Shown here: positions 29,901 through 37,096 of the stretch, one piece after another
How positions within the stretch are numbered: the stretch's first letter is position 1
How the letters are laid out: every line of letters starts with the position of its first letter
Assembly: GCA_009668205.1 (NCBI GenBank)
Contig: WJYM01000014.1
Coordinates: 39,380 to 103,379 of the forward strand
DNA from: Enterobacteriaceae bacterium RIT691
GTDB taxonomy: Bacteria; Pseudomonadota; Gammaproteobacteria; Enterobacterales; Enterobacteriaceae
Length of the DNA stretch: 64,000 nucleotides
Reading direction: 5' to 3'
Translations under genes and position numbers: made by a program
The notes under the pieces: generated by a model
What the model saw: the letters and a program-made list of their open reading frames with translations, nothing else
Database searches by the model: none
What the model was told of the DNA's origin: nothing

Positions 29901-32513
29901 CGCGATGCTGAGAAAGGCTGGCAACAGCCATATCAGCAACAGTACACCAAGCCAGTAAAACGGATTGGGTAGCCCAAGCAGGGTGAAGAACAGCAGGACC
30001 AGTAACGACGGCGTTACCAGACTGCGACGCAGATTATCAAACAATTTCCAGTAAGACAGCGCGCTCAGGGGATTCTTATCCCGCGTGCCATCGGCTTTCG
30101 TGACGCGGGGTTTCAGCCAGTTAAGCAGTTGCCAGTCGCCGCGGATCCAGCGTGAACGCCGCGCCACATCCGCCAGATAATGATTAGGATACTGTTCGTA
30201 GAGCAACACTTCGCTCAGCAGGCCCGAGCGTGCATAGCATCCTTCGAGTAAATCATGGCTGAGAACCAGGTTTTCCGGACAGGTGTTGGCCGTGGCCTGG
30301 ACAAAGATATCGACATCATAAATTCCTTTGCCCACGAACGATCCTTCGCCAAAGAGATCCTGATAGATATCCGAGGACATCATCGAATAGGGGTTATTAC
30401 CCGGTACACTGCTGCGCAAGGCGGCGTAACGCCCCTGACCATTGCGCGGTATCTCTTCTGCAAGACCCGGTTGCAGAATGCCGAAACCTTTGACCACCCT
30501 CTGGCGTAGCGGATCATACTCTGGCGTATTCAGCGGATGCGCCATCGTCGCGACCAGTTTGTGTGCCGTATCGCGTGGCAGCACCGTATCACTGTCCAGG
30601 GTAATGACGTATTTAATGTGGCCCGGTAACAGGTGAGCAGGCATGTCTGCAACGCTGATAAATTGCGTCCCCGGCTGACGCAACCAGCTATTCAGCAACG
30701 CCAGTTTTCCCCGCTTGCGTTCATAGCCCATCCACGTTCCTTCTGTGGGGTTCCATTCAGGCTGGCGGTGGAGCAGATAAAAACGTGGGCGGCTGGAGGG
30801 GTAGCGCCGATTCAGCGCCTGAGTATCCGCGATAGCCTGTCTGAGCAGCGCGTCGCTTTCTGGCGAGGATCCATTCGCAGAATCTGCAAAATCCGTGAGC
30901 AGCGCAAACCTGAGATGGTCGTTTTGATTCCCCAGCCAGCAAACTTCAAGACTGGTAAGGAGTTTGCTGAAACTTTCGTGGCTGGTCAGCATGCAGGGAA
31001 TGACAATCATGGTGGCACTGTCAGCGGGAATGCCGGTTGAAAAATCCATGCCTGGCAAGGGGCGAGGAACGCGAAAACGGGTGGTGGCGTCACTGAGTAA
31101 ATCACTCATTAACTGCGTGAGCGCAATAATCAGCGGCAATGCTACCGCTATCAGCAGCCAGTCTGCGCCCTGCAGCGCGGTTTCGTGCAAGATTGCCGCT
31201 GTCGTTGCGGTGGTTAATAACGCCAGGCTGCCAAGCCAGGAGAGCAAGCTAATTTTGTTGAAACTGTGCCGCAAACGGATGAGTCTGGAGGTATCTGCCA
31301 ACAAATGAATATCGAGCTGCTGTCGCCCCTCCCCCGCGAGATAATACCCAACGTGATGCTCCTGAGTGTCAGGCGTCCTGCCCGCTGAAAGCGCCAGAAC
31401 CCTGTCAGCGACCTCAGGCTCACTAAGACCACTGTCTCGGGCCAGGATCTCGACAATGTGGCGGTAATGATCCCGGGTATTAAAGTGCATGCGCGGATAG
31501 ATACCGGCAGGATCGTGGCGTAAGGCCTGTTCCACGACGCTGATCGTTTCGGCAAAATCAGCCCAATCCGTTTCGCTCAGTAATCGCAGGCCCGCGATGC
31601 TGTTACTCACCGAGAGCTGGCTGGCGGCAAGCTGTTGATTGAAGCGATGGATAATAATGTCAGTCGTGACCCCGAGTTCCGCGAGGCACTGATCAACCCA
31701 GGTCAGCGGTAACGATAAAGCGTTGCCATGTCCCTGCAGGCGCCGGACCAGTTCTGCGACAAACGCGCTGGTTAACGGGGGACGGGAGCGCGCCATATCG
31801 GCCACCACCATGATTAAATCAGCAGGCACGCTCTCCGCACATTCAAAAATTCGTGTTATCCACGTATCTGCCAGGTTGCGTTCCCGCTGCGCCTTTATCA
31901 CTTCCATGCTGATTCGGCGAAGATTTTCAATCAGCGCCAGGCGTAGCATCCCCGGTAAGGCCCAGACTTCACCTAATGTCAGCGGGGTCACCTGCTGATA
32001 AGCCGTGAGATAGCTGGTCAGGCTGGCGATATCCCATCGGCCATCACCGTGAGCGATGGCCTCTGATGCAATATTATAAATTCGTGGGCAATTCAGCGGC
32101 GGCATCAGCGACGGGAGACCTTTCCCAAAGCTTTTCGGCAGGTGCTGACGGACAGAGCGGATTTGCTCCTCAATCAGATAATAATTGTCCAGCAACCACT
32201 CCCCGGCGGGCATGATGCTGGTCTTTTTAGCCGCGTTAAGCTCGTAGCAGTTTTGGGTGATGACGACCTCATTGTCGCCGAGCCGTTTCAAAAGGTAATA
32301 CGGCAGTTTATCCGGCGATAATTTGTGGGTCCGCGCCAGCTTCTGACCGTAGCGTTCCATTTGGGCGGTCGAAAAGAGCTCTGACTGCGGAGGGCTTTCA
32401 CCGTTCGGATCGTTCATCGAAAACGTCACGCTTCCGGAAGTATCCGTAAGATTACGGGAGCGGTTAAACCACGCTCTGGCGTTCATTTTCATAGCGTTGC
32501 TCTGATGCGACAT
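23910..32513 (-). CDS. Cyclic beta-1,2-glucan synthase (NdvB/Cgs-type, GT84-GH94)
   Basis: At 2,867 residues this has the size of rhizobial and Brucella Cgs enzymes, inner membrane proteins that prime, elongate and cyclise beta-1,2-glucan from UDP-glucose. Membrane helices lie near residues 415-470, 830-870 and 945-1010. The glycosyltransferase part has the acidic motif TLDSDTVLPRD near 637 and RRSRWIRGDWQ near 800. A glycoamylase-like domain follows, then a GH94 phosphorylase-type C-terminus with MGAGDWNDGMNRVG near 2550, which sets chain length. The start could be the second or third Met; ribosome sites are weak. No exporter of the NdvA/Cgt type is adjacent. Confidence 0.85.
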   Translation of the reverse strand: MSHQSNAMKMNARAWFNRSRNLTDTSGSVTFSMNDPNGESPPQSELFSTAQMERYGQKLARTHKLSPDKLPYYLLKRLGDNEVVITQNCYELNAAKKTSIMPAGEWLLDNYYLIEEQIRSVRQHLPKSFGKGLPSLMPPLNCPRIYNIASEAIAHGDGRWDIASLTSYLTAYQQVTPLTLGEVWALPGMLRLALIENLRRISMEVIKAQRERNLADTWITRIFECAESVPADLIMVVADMARSRPPLTSAFVAELVRRLQGHGNALSLPLTWVDQCLAELGVTTDIIIHRFNQQLAASQLSVSNSIAGLRLLSETDWADFAETISVVEQALRHDPAGIYPRMHFNTRDHYRHIVEILARDSGLSEPEVADRVLALSAGRTPDTQEHHVGYYLAGEGRQQLDIHLLADTSRLIRLRHSFNKISLLSWLGSLALLTTATTAAILHETALQGADWLLIAVALPLIIALTQLMSDLLSDATTRFRVPRPLPGMDFSTGIPADSATMIVIPCMLTSHESFSKLLTSLEVCWLGNQNDHLRFALLTDFADSANGSSPESDALLRQAIADTQALNRRYPSSRPRFYLLHRQPEWNPTEGTWMGYERKRGKLALLNSWLRQPGTQFISVADMPAHLLPGHIKYVITLDSDTVLPRDTAHKLVATMAHPLNTPEYDPLRQRVVKGFGILQPGLAEEIPRNGQGRYAALRSSVPGNNPYSMMSSDIYQDLFGEGSFVGKGIYDVDIFVQATANTCPENLVLSHDLLEGCYARSGLLSEVLLYEQYPNHYLADVARRSRWIRGDWQLLNWLKPRVTKADGTRDKNPLSALSYWKLFDNLRRSLVTPSLLVLLFFTLLGLPNPFYWLGVLLLIWLLPAFLSIAHDVLHKPLRRRLKPHVLLVGAGALKRLSGIGLNFAILPHEAGYSLKAIAVTLWRLEVSKRHLSQWVSHNPQSNQTRPSVARFYQAMWLNVVAGVSLTLLTGQFAPPLLAIALPIGLLWCLAPLLMSWLSRQPVRRGFSPNQKQKQLLRQTSREIWAFFETFATEKENWLPPDNYQEIPQPTVAHRTSPTNIGLSLMANLTAWDFGYLPGGEVLKRVSLTLDTLDKMEHYRGHLFNWYDTRTLAPLSPRYVSSVDSGNMAGHLLTLREGLSAMRHQPVLNAQQLLAGLNDTLDIVEKQWGQHPPDGLRELRQHWLNMELLLPQAFFSELKNMRTQCHHLTTQSQQGSPLQMRWAGHMEQQLVQLCHEWSLLLGWLPASWNELSLPTLSELARGEGFGEATPPVSVTGQARMRLNIITELEQRLDEHSRMDFAFLYSEATSLLSVGYNCDTNTPDKSHYDLLPSEIRLTSFLAIATNQLPLKSWYALGRLFTTIDNETALMSWSGSMFEYLMPNLVMPTWPGSLLDEMSQSAVMRQIHWGKERGVPWGVSESGYHAFDVQHNYQYQAFGVPGLGLRRGLADDMVVAPYATLLALMVSPQKACENLFRLQKNGAQGEYGFYEALDYTPSRLATGQLYAVVQSWMAHHQGMAFQALAHVLLDAPMSERFMSSTVFRSASLLLQERVPDAVDLYSPRRHFESHEGRVRPAHYEPRIFFGVDTPAPEIQLLSNGHYHLMLTAGGGGYSCWKEIALTRWRSDTTRDNWGAFCYIRDTQTTDVWSTTWQPTGNVSEYDEEVIFTDASAEFRRTFGGLTVKTQVVVSPEDDIELRRLTLIHRGRQPRTLELTTYAEVVLAPAVSDLAHPAFSNLFIQTELNPEHNAILCHRRPRTPDEPSPCLFHMMVVHGDHQHNVSFETDRAKFLGRGRSPADALAIEEGGALSNTSGSVLDPILAIRHTLILLPGQPVTIDIIYGISETRQHSLALLEKYRDYPIADRVFELAWSHSLVVLRQMNASEDDATLFNRLASAVLYPVQELRAEGQTISRNRRGQSGLWGWAISGDLPIVLLSMTSEESIASVTTLIQAHRYWRQKGLEVDLVILNNSPGGYQQGLQTKIMDLIYAGSEASLLDKKGGLFVRNGEHLSAEDTLLLMSVACLYLDDRAGGINEQLNQRIPALKPPARAFIPEVVRERNQHQDWTPDVGQLQHFNGYGGFSQDGREYQIVLRKNSLTPAPWSNVLANAHFGSVISEAGQAYTWYENAHEYRLTPWENDPVSDRSGEAFYLRDEESGECWSPTTLPVRGQGDYLTRHGFGYSVFAHRESGIDSELTVLVAEQAPVKLAILTLSNTSGRTRKLSVTGYVEWTLGESRIRSAPHIVSQATTIPGGCAVLANNFYGDNGDGRTAFFAVSGNDCSLTGDRREFIGRNGSLQAPSAMKQRRLSGKTGAGLDPCGAVQSAVKLIDGDQRTFIFILGAEENHARAQETLAHYLNEDAVRQELNRVHNHWHTVLDKIVVNTPDTSVNLLVNGWLLYQTVACRLMARSGYYQSGGAFGFRDQLQDTLALSHADPNRMREQIILCASRQFIEGDVQHWWHPPHGNGVRTHCSDDYLWLPHAVCHYVDTTGDKDVLEIRIPYLEGRRVRPGEESVYDTPALSGTEETLWLHCIKAIQHGLRFGEHGLPLMGAGDWNDGMNRVGIEGKGESVWLGFFLYDVLQRFAALADSRQDDSIAAMCRLQAQCLQNNLDIHAWDGEWFRRGYFDDGTPLGSNASQDCRIDAIAQSWSVLSGAASPERCVKAMRALDKHLVDNDGKLIKLLTPPFDGHGPNPGYIQGYLPGVRENGGQYTHGAIWAVMAFARMGNAERAWQLWSMLNPINHTLNADSVGMYKAEPYVMSADVYSVAPHTGRAGWSWYTGSAGWTWRLLTEELLGIKRAGAVFTVHPRLPNAWPSFSMTYHYGESHYQVTVSRGDGEYRVTLDGIVLPDDRIPLRDDGENHTVEIVQN

Positions 32514-32646
32514 TAACGCGCAGGAGCAGTTGAGAAATCAGTTCAGAAACGTTCTCTCAGGATGGGCGTAAGGCATCAGGGATTTAACAGCTGCTGGAAT
32601 GTAGTCAGTATAGAACACCGGATTTGTCTGAGGATTTCGGCCAGAA

Positions 32647-32805
32647 TTAGCGTCGGGGGATAAACAGGGCCTTACACCCGGGGCAAAGCATGGCCTGATT
32701 GCGACGGATTTTTGACGCGGGTTGAACGGATTTTAAGCCACAATCAGGGCACGTGGCGGTAGATGCCCCGCTGAAGAGTTTCATTGCGTAATCGATAATA
32801 GACAT
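32647..32805 (-). CDS. Small zinc-ribbon protein (YnfU-like)
   Basis: This 52-residue frame reads MSIIDYAMKLFSGASTATCP and then DCGLKSVQPASK, with MLCPGCKALFIPRR at the end. Two CxxC pairs (CPDC and CPGC) about 26 residues apart form a zinc ribbon. The start at 32805 is chosen over the ATG at 32811 because AAAGG lies 9 bases before it and only 3 before the other. It resembles the YnfU family of zinc-binding small proteins, whose function I do not know. Confidence 0.6.
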   Translation of the reverse strand: MSIIDYAMKLFSGASTATCPDCGLKSVQPASKIRRNQAMLCPGCKALFIPRR

Positions 32806-32811
32806 AATCAT

Positions 32812-33221
32812 TAACCTTTCAATGAATGAGCTTTACCGTATCACGTCTGGTCGAATTTTAATCTCTTTATTTTGATGCAACGAAATGCAGGAAAGATAGC
32901 TATTTACCGCCACAGGTTGCCTGAGACCGTAAAACCGACACCATTCGATACGGCCGTCCAGGAGGAGTCATTCTGAACAGAGAGAATTAACGGTTGAAAT
33001 GTAGAGAGAATGGGGGCAATTTCCGCCGTCATGGGGAACGTGCTGCCAGAAAATGTCTCCGTTGGAATGGTCGTCTGTCAGCGTTCTCCGGGCGTTAGAC
33101 CGCACTGCAATTGACGAGGCTTAATCATTCCTGCTCCCGGAGTTTCCCTATTTGGCATCCTTGCCACGCAGGCCTCATCTCCCCGTGGGGCTATTTACCC
33201 AATATGGCCAGCTAAACATCA
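32812..33221. other. Intergenic region, nothing recognised
   Basis: About 410 bp between the zinc-ribbon gene and the diguanylate cyclase gene. No open frame with a ribosome site, clear hairpin terminator or repeat was found. Confidence 0.5.
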
Positions 33222-34916
33222 TCACAGTTCATTTCCCCATGAGATTTTATCTCTCCCACGTCTTTTTGACAGATATAAAGCCTGATCTGCTTTTTTCATC
33301 AACTGATCAATCGGCGCTGTATCCATCTTAACTACGCCAAAGCTGACTGTTATCGAGACAAAATCATCTCCCTCGGTGGGGAATTTCATCTCTCTGATAT
33401 TATCCTGGCAACGAGTCAGTATTTTCTCTGCCTGCTCATGCGAATCAGCATGTAATATCATTGCAAATTCTTCCCCTCCCAGACGTGCCACGATGTCATC
33501 TTTACGACAACTGGCTTGAAGAACCTGCGCTAACCCAACAAGAACATCATCGCCAAAAGGATGTCCCCAGGTATCATTAATGGTTTTAAAGAAATCGATA
33601 TCAATAATTGCCAACACCCTCATCCCTGGGGCATTTTCATGAAGAGACATTGTTAATACTTTTTCATCAAATCCGCGCCTGTTAAGAACGCCGGTCAGTG
33701 GATCCTCACCGAGTTTTTGCGTCAGTTCTCTGCTTTCGGCTTTATGCTCTTTAAAGACACTGTCTAAAACATCGACGGACTCAAATAAACGCTGGATCTC
33801 AGACATTCCTTCGGCATCAATGACCTGATCATCGGCACGATTCCCAATGACTTTGCGGATAGTTTTGTTAAGTGACAACAAGGGATTTAAAACTTTAACA
33901 TTTATAAACACACAGATGAACGCGATGATGAATAACACGCCCAATAGAGAGACAATTACCGCAATCAGTCGTGACAATGCCTTGGTGGTTTGAGCGTGAA
34001 AAACATTATCAAGATGCTTAATATATTCACTTTCCATAAAATAAAAACCGCTCAAGCCCTCTCTGTATTGAATTAAGAACAGATCAAGGTTTGTATCGGT
34101 TGGCATGCCATTCTTACTGTTGTTTTCAATAGAGTTAATAAGAAAGGATGTTTTTATTTTATACGTGTTTTTCGCAGTGTTCAATTCAGAGAACATGGTC
34201 TTATCATATTTAAAACCATCAAGCAGCGACCACAACATATCAAGCCTAATTTTACGCTTATTGCTGGCATATAGCTCCTCAGCGGATAAGGGCTTGTTAA
34301 ACCGTAACGCGTAGATGTAAGGCGTCGCCAGACGACCAAGGGTATCTCTGATCTCCCCCAGCGCCATTAAATTGTAAAAGTAACCAGAAACAGAAACATC
34401 ACTGCTCGCATAACTGATGGAGGTATTGACCATTATTTCATTGAAAATCTTCGTCGTATCCAGTGAAGAATCCAATGCGGTGTTAATCTCCGCAGGCGCT
34501 CTTTTGGGGTTAGACATAACGTTATCAATGGTCTTTCGGGTTTCATCCAACACTCTCTTAAATTGGATGATTTGCGTCGTTATCTGAGGGACGTCGCTTA
34601 ATTGTTCAAGTGATAAATCGGTTTTTCGACGGTTAATGTCCAGTGCGACCTTCGCATTACTTTCATTATTCACGCTACTCAGCAGATACTCATTAGTATA
34701 CCCTCGTTCATCACCTAATAAGTGTTCTGCCTCTAAGAGTGATTTAATGACTTTAAACTTCTGCCCGCGTTCAAGTGAAATACTATAAGCATGGCTCACA
34801 GAAGAAATCTGCCACCAACTTAATATGGCTGCAAGTAGCGCCAAAATGCACGACATAGAAATCATGATCCTCATGATTTCAGCATTCTTTAATATTTTAC
34901 CGCCATTGTATTTCAT
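33222..34916 (-). CDS. Membrane-bound diguanylate cyclase
   Basis: This 564-residue enzyme makes cyclic di-GMP from two GTP. A first membrane helix (SMSCILALLAAILSWW, residues 20-35) and a second (IAVIVSLLGVLFIIAFI, near 320-340) enclose a periplasmic sensor of about 285 residues with no family I can name. A short linker leads to the GGDEF domain, with the active motif RLGGEEFAMI near residue 480. An intact inhibitory site RKDD lies five residues before GGEEF, so product inhibition is expected. It is transcribed in the same direction as the glucan synthase, and cyclic di-GMP often controls surface polysaccharides. Confidence 0.9.
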   Translation of the reverse strand: MKYNGGKILKNAEIMRIMISMSCILALLAAILSWWQISSVSHAYSISLERGQKFKVIKSLLEAEHLLGDERGYTNEYLLSSVNNESNAKVALDINRRKTDLSLEQLSDVPQITTQIIQFKRVLDETRKTIDNVMSNPKRAPAEINTALDSSLDTTKIFNEIMVNTSISYASSDVSVSGYFYNLMALGEIRDTLGRLATPYIYALRFNKPLSAEELYASNKRKIRLDMLWSLLDGFKYDKTMFSELNTAKNTYKIKTSFLINSIENNSKNGMPTDTNLDLFLIQYREGLSGFYFMESEYIKHLDNVFHAQTTKALSRLIAVIVSLLGVLFIIAFICVFINVKVLNPLLSLNKTIRKVIGNRADDQVIDAEGMSEIQRLFESVDVLDSVFKEHKAESRELTQKLGEDPLTGVLNRRGFDEKVLTMSLHENAPGMRVLAIIDIDFFKTINDTWGHPFGDDVLVGLAQVLQASCRKDDIVARLGGEEFAMILHADSHEQAEKILTRCQDNIREMKFPTEGDDFVSITVSFGVVKMDTAPIDQLMKKADQALYLSKRRGRDKISWGNEL

Positions 34917-35102
34917 ATCGTTACGCTAGTATTATCACACTCAATCAGTCAGCGTAACAAACATCAAAAAACATGGCATCTTGAGAATCATCCAAAATAA
35001 AACAACCTCTCATAGATACAATAGTGTTCGTTATTGCCGTGGGTCGCCAGCGAAGTTACGACATCCGCGTGATTGTTAAGCGAATTTTCAAGACCACTAC
35101 AG

Positions 35103-35137
35103 CAAAAAGCCCCTGACCGTCAGGCCAGAGGCTTTTT
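35103..35137 (-). terminator. Terminator of the carbonic anhydrase gene
   Basis: AAAAAGCC and GGCTTTTT form the outer stem, with CTG/CAG pairs inside, 19 bp after the stop of the minus-strand gene. T-runs on both sides make it usable in either direction. Confidence 0.7.
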
Positions 35138-35155
35138 CACCCTTCAGACAAACGT

Positions 35156-35791
35156 TTATTCAAAACAAACGTCAGGGTTGTCCGCCAGGGAGACATATTT
35201 TTTGGTGTTTTTATCCAGCGTGCGGATCTCGCCACTTTCAATGTCATACACCCATCCGTGCAGGCGAATGGCGTTGTCGCGCAGGCCCACCGCCACCGAG
35301 GGATGCGTTTTGATATTGTTCAGCTGCGCGATAACGTTTTCTTCGACCATCGCATTCACTTTGTCGGTTTCGTTATCCCAGGTTTTCTTCTCGACCACGG
35401 CTCTGGCTGCGTCAGCATAGTGCAGCCAGTGTGCGACCGCGGGCATAGGATCCAGACACTGGCAGGTCGCAATGGCTTTCATCGCGCCACAGTTGGAGTG
35501 GCCGCAAATCACGATATCCGTCACGCCCAACGCCACCACCGCATATTCAATCGTGGCAGAAACCCCACCCGGCTCTGGGCCGAAAGAAGGTACGATGTTC
35601 CCTGCATTACGGATAACAAACAGCTGTCCTGGTTCCTGCTGTGTTACCAGCTCCGGTACCAGACGGCTGTCGGAACAGGAGATAAACAGCGCTTTTGGGT
35701 TCTGGCTGGACGCCAGGCTGCGGAACAGCTCTTTACGCTGCGGGAAAATCTCTTTCTGGAAGTTAAGAAAACCTTCGATGATATGCTGCAT
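35156..35791 (-). CDS. cynT: Beta-class carbonic anhydrase, CynT-like
   Basis: This 211-residue zinc enzyme interconverts CO2 and bicarbonate in the cytoplasm. The zinc ligands are Cys39 and Asp41 (in CSDSRLVPE), His98 and Cys101 (in [10 protein letters not shown]). The catalytic Asp/Arg pair is D41/R43. The remembered E. coli CynT is similar along its whole length ([36 protein letters not shown]), closer than Can. No cyanase or cyanate transporter gene lies beside it, so it is a stand-alone enzyme here. A possible CRP site precedes it. Confidence 0.88.
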   Translation of the reverse strand: MQHIIEGFLNFQKEIFPQRKELFRSLASSQNPKALFISCSDSRLVPELVTQQEPGQLFVIRNAGNIVPSFGPEPGGVSATIEYAVVALGVTDIVICGHSNCGAMKAIATCQCLDPMPAVAHWLHYADAARAVVEKKTWDNETDKVNAMVEENVIAQLNNIKTHPSVAVGLRDNAIRLHGWVYDIESGEIRTLDKNTKKYVSLADNPDVCFE

Positions 35792-35822
35792 AGCACCTTC
35801 TCTCTTTTTGTATGCGTGTTGT

Positions 35823-35838
35823 TATGATAAAGATCACA
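35823..35838 (-). promoter_or_regulatory. CRP-like site upstream of the carbonic anhydrase gene
   Basis: On the minus strand TGTGATCTTTATCATA differs from TGTGA-N6-TCACA at one base of the two half-sites. It ends 32 bases before the start codon, near where a promoter should be. Whether it activates or represses cannot be told. Confidence 0.4.
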
Positions 35839-35920
35839 TTGTAACTGTCCAGCAAGACCTGCATAACATCCCGATTTTCTCTACGCTCGCCTGGATGGCG
35901 GTAGAAAAACACCCGAGTCA

Positions 35921-36262
35921 TCAGACGGTTGTCGCTTTCCAGTAGCAAATCCCTACCACTGCCACCACATTCAACATCACACTGGCCATAAACCACGTTT
36001 TGAACGGCTGCTTCTGTGTTTTGTGGCGAAAGAGCTGCTGGGCCAACAGCGCGCCAACCCAACCGCCGACAAGGCCATAGACCAAAAGCGTCCTTTCCGG
36101 GACACGCTGCCAGCTTTTGCGGGCGGCGTGTTTATCCGCGCCGTAAATCAGCAGCGTCAGCAAATTGACCATCAACAGCCATGCAGGAAGGGAGTGGAAG
36201 ACCAACAGGCTGGCGGCAAGCGTCAGGACCAGCAGGCTATAGCAGAAATAATTGAGTTTCAT
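35921..36262 (-). CDS. DUF1294 membrane protein
   Basis: This 113-residue inner membrane protein has about four short helices. The family core is NLLTLLIYGADKHAARKSWQ, followed by RVPERTLLVYGLVGGWVGAL and KTQKQPF. DUF1294 proteins have no established function; some carry an added cold-shock domain, which is absent here. It follows the XRE regulator gene by 39 bp on the same strand and may be cotranscribed with it. Confidence 0.85.
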   Translation of the reverse strand: MKLNYFCYSLLVLTLAASLLVFHSLPAWLLMVNLLTLLIYGADKHAARKSWQRVPERTLLVYGLVGGWVGALLAQQLFRHKTQKQPFKTWFMASVMLNVVAVVGICYWKATTV

Positions 36263-36301
36263 GACGGGCGTGACGCTTTCCTGCGGAGAGGGTTTGCGGG
36301 C

Positions 36302-36523
36302 TTACTCAAAATCAAACAGCGCTTTGACGGTCACGTCCAGCCCTTTGGCCAGCACATTGATCACTTCGAGTGTCGGATTGCGAACCCCGCGTTCGATGCC
36401 GCTGACATAGGTTCGGTCGAGGCCGCATTTATCAGCAAATGCTTCCTGTGAGAGGCCGGACTGTAACCGGAGCGTTTTAATATGGGCGCCAAAAAGCGAT
36501 TGAATTCGGGATGTCGTTCTCAT
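36302..36523 (-). CDS. XRE-family regulator resembling restriction-modification C proteins
   Basis: This 73-residue protein is one helix-turn-helix domain and little else. SGLSQEAFADKCGLDRTYVS followed by GIERGVRNPTLEVINVLAKG gives the two DNA-contact helices and the conserved IERG turn. The stretch LDRTYVSGIERGVRN closely resembles controller (C) proteins such as C.Esp1396I, which bind GACT-N3-AGTC boxes and time restriction gene expression. One such box lies 38 bp upstream of its start and two more lie before the enzyme/antiporter operon. No methylase or endonuclease gene is present, so it appears to have been adopted for metabolic control. Confidence 0.85.
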   Translation of the reverse strand: MRTTSRIQSLFGAHIKTLRLQSGLSQEAFADKCGLDRTYVSGIERGVRNPTLEVINVLAKGLDVTVKALFDFE

Positions 36524-36560
36524 TGGAATACCATGGGCCTTTGTCGCCTATCAGACCACG

Positions 36561-36571
36561 GACTATCAGTC
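36561..36571. promoter_or_regulatory. C-box-like operator upstream of the XRE gene
   Basis: GACTATCAGTC is a GACT-N3-AGTC palindrome. It lies 38 bp before the XRE start codon, a position suited to autoregulation. Confidence 0.6.
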
Positions 36572-36755
36572 ACACTCATTCATTCTGTTTCTACTTTCGT
36601 GTTGCCGCTGCAGGCAAATCTATGACCGAACGGTTGCCCTGCACGCCAGATAACACGCACCTTTCAGCCGACTTTCAGCCAAATAGTGCTGAAACAGGGT
36701 CAATTTTCACCCTCAAAAAATGCGCAGCTGTTTCCTGTTCTGAAAATAGTCTCTC

Positions 36756-36817
36756 ATGTTGACTATCAGTCACATAAAATGCATGCTAGCATCCGTGATG
36801 TGACTTATAGTCAACAT
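36756..36817. promoter_or_regulatory. Double C-box operator in a 62-bp inverted repeat
   Basis: Two 20-bp arms match in 19 positions when one is reversed. Each arm contains its own small palindrome: GACTATCAGTC (36761-36771) and GACTTATAGTC (36802-36812). The box starts are 41 bp apart, close to four helical turns, so two dimers would sit on the same face. It lies about 280 bp before the trans-sulfuration gene. Its symmetry allows action in both directions. Confidence 0.7.
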
Positions 36818-36912
36818 AACATGAACACCTAAAAAGCCGTAACTCCGGGGCTAACTCCCCGCGCTGTGAGTGACAGAACGCATTATCGCAACACCCGTTA
36901 TGGAGAGTTGTT

Positions 36913-36969
36913 ATGCACACTGAACCACCTCTGATCGTTGCCTCATCCGCCGGGCCGCCAATCTTTTAA
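36913..36969 (+). CDS. Possible 18-residue leader peptide
   Basis: ATG 36913 has GGAG 7 bases upstream and opens MHTEPPLIVASSAGPPIF, ending in TAA. It lies in the roughly 280-base leader of the trans-sulfuration gene, after a small hairpin (CGGGG/CCCCG at 36846-36861). It is followed by another (GTGGG/CCCAC near 37010). The two proline pairs could slow ribosomes. No run of a single regulatory amino acid is present, so attenuation is speculative. Confidence 0.3.
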   Translation: MHTEPPLIVASSAGPPIF

Positions 36970-37096
36970 CGGCGCACCCGCCCTCTGCCAGACACATCAA
37001 AAAAACAACGTGGGTTTTAAGCCCACTCAGCCTCCCCTGCGCGCCGTTTGCCCGACGAGGTTTGGCGCCAGAAGCACTTTGCCAAGGAAAATAAAA

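Noticed and set aside
36938..37096. Extension of the trans-sulfuration enzyme to 36938
   Set aside because: No ribosome site or family similarity in the extra 53 codons, whereas ATG 37097 has AAGGA at 8 bases.
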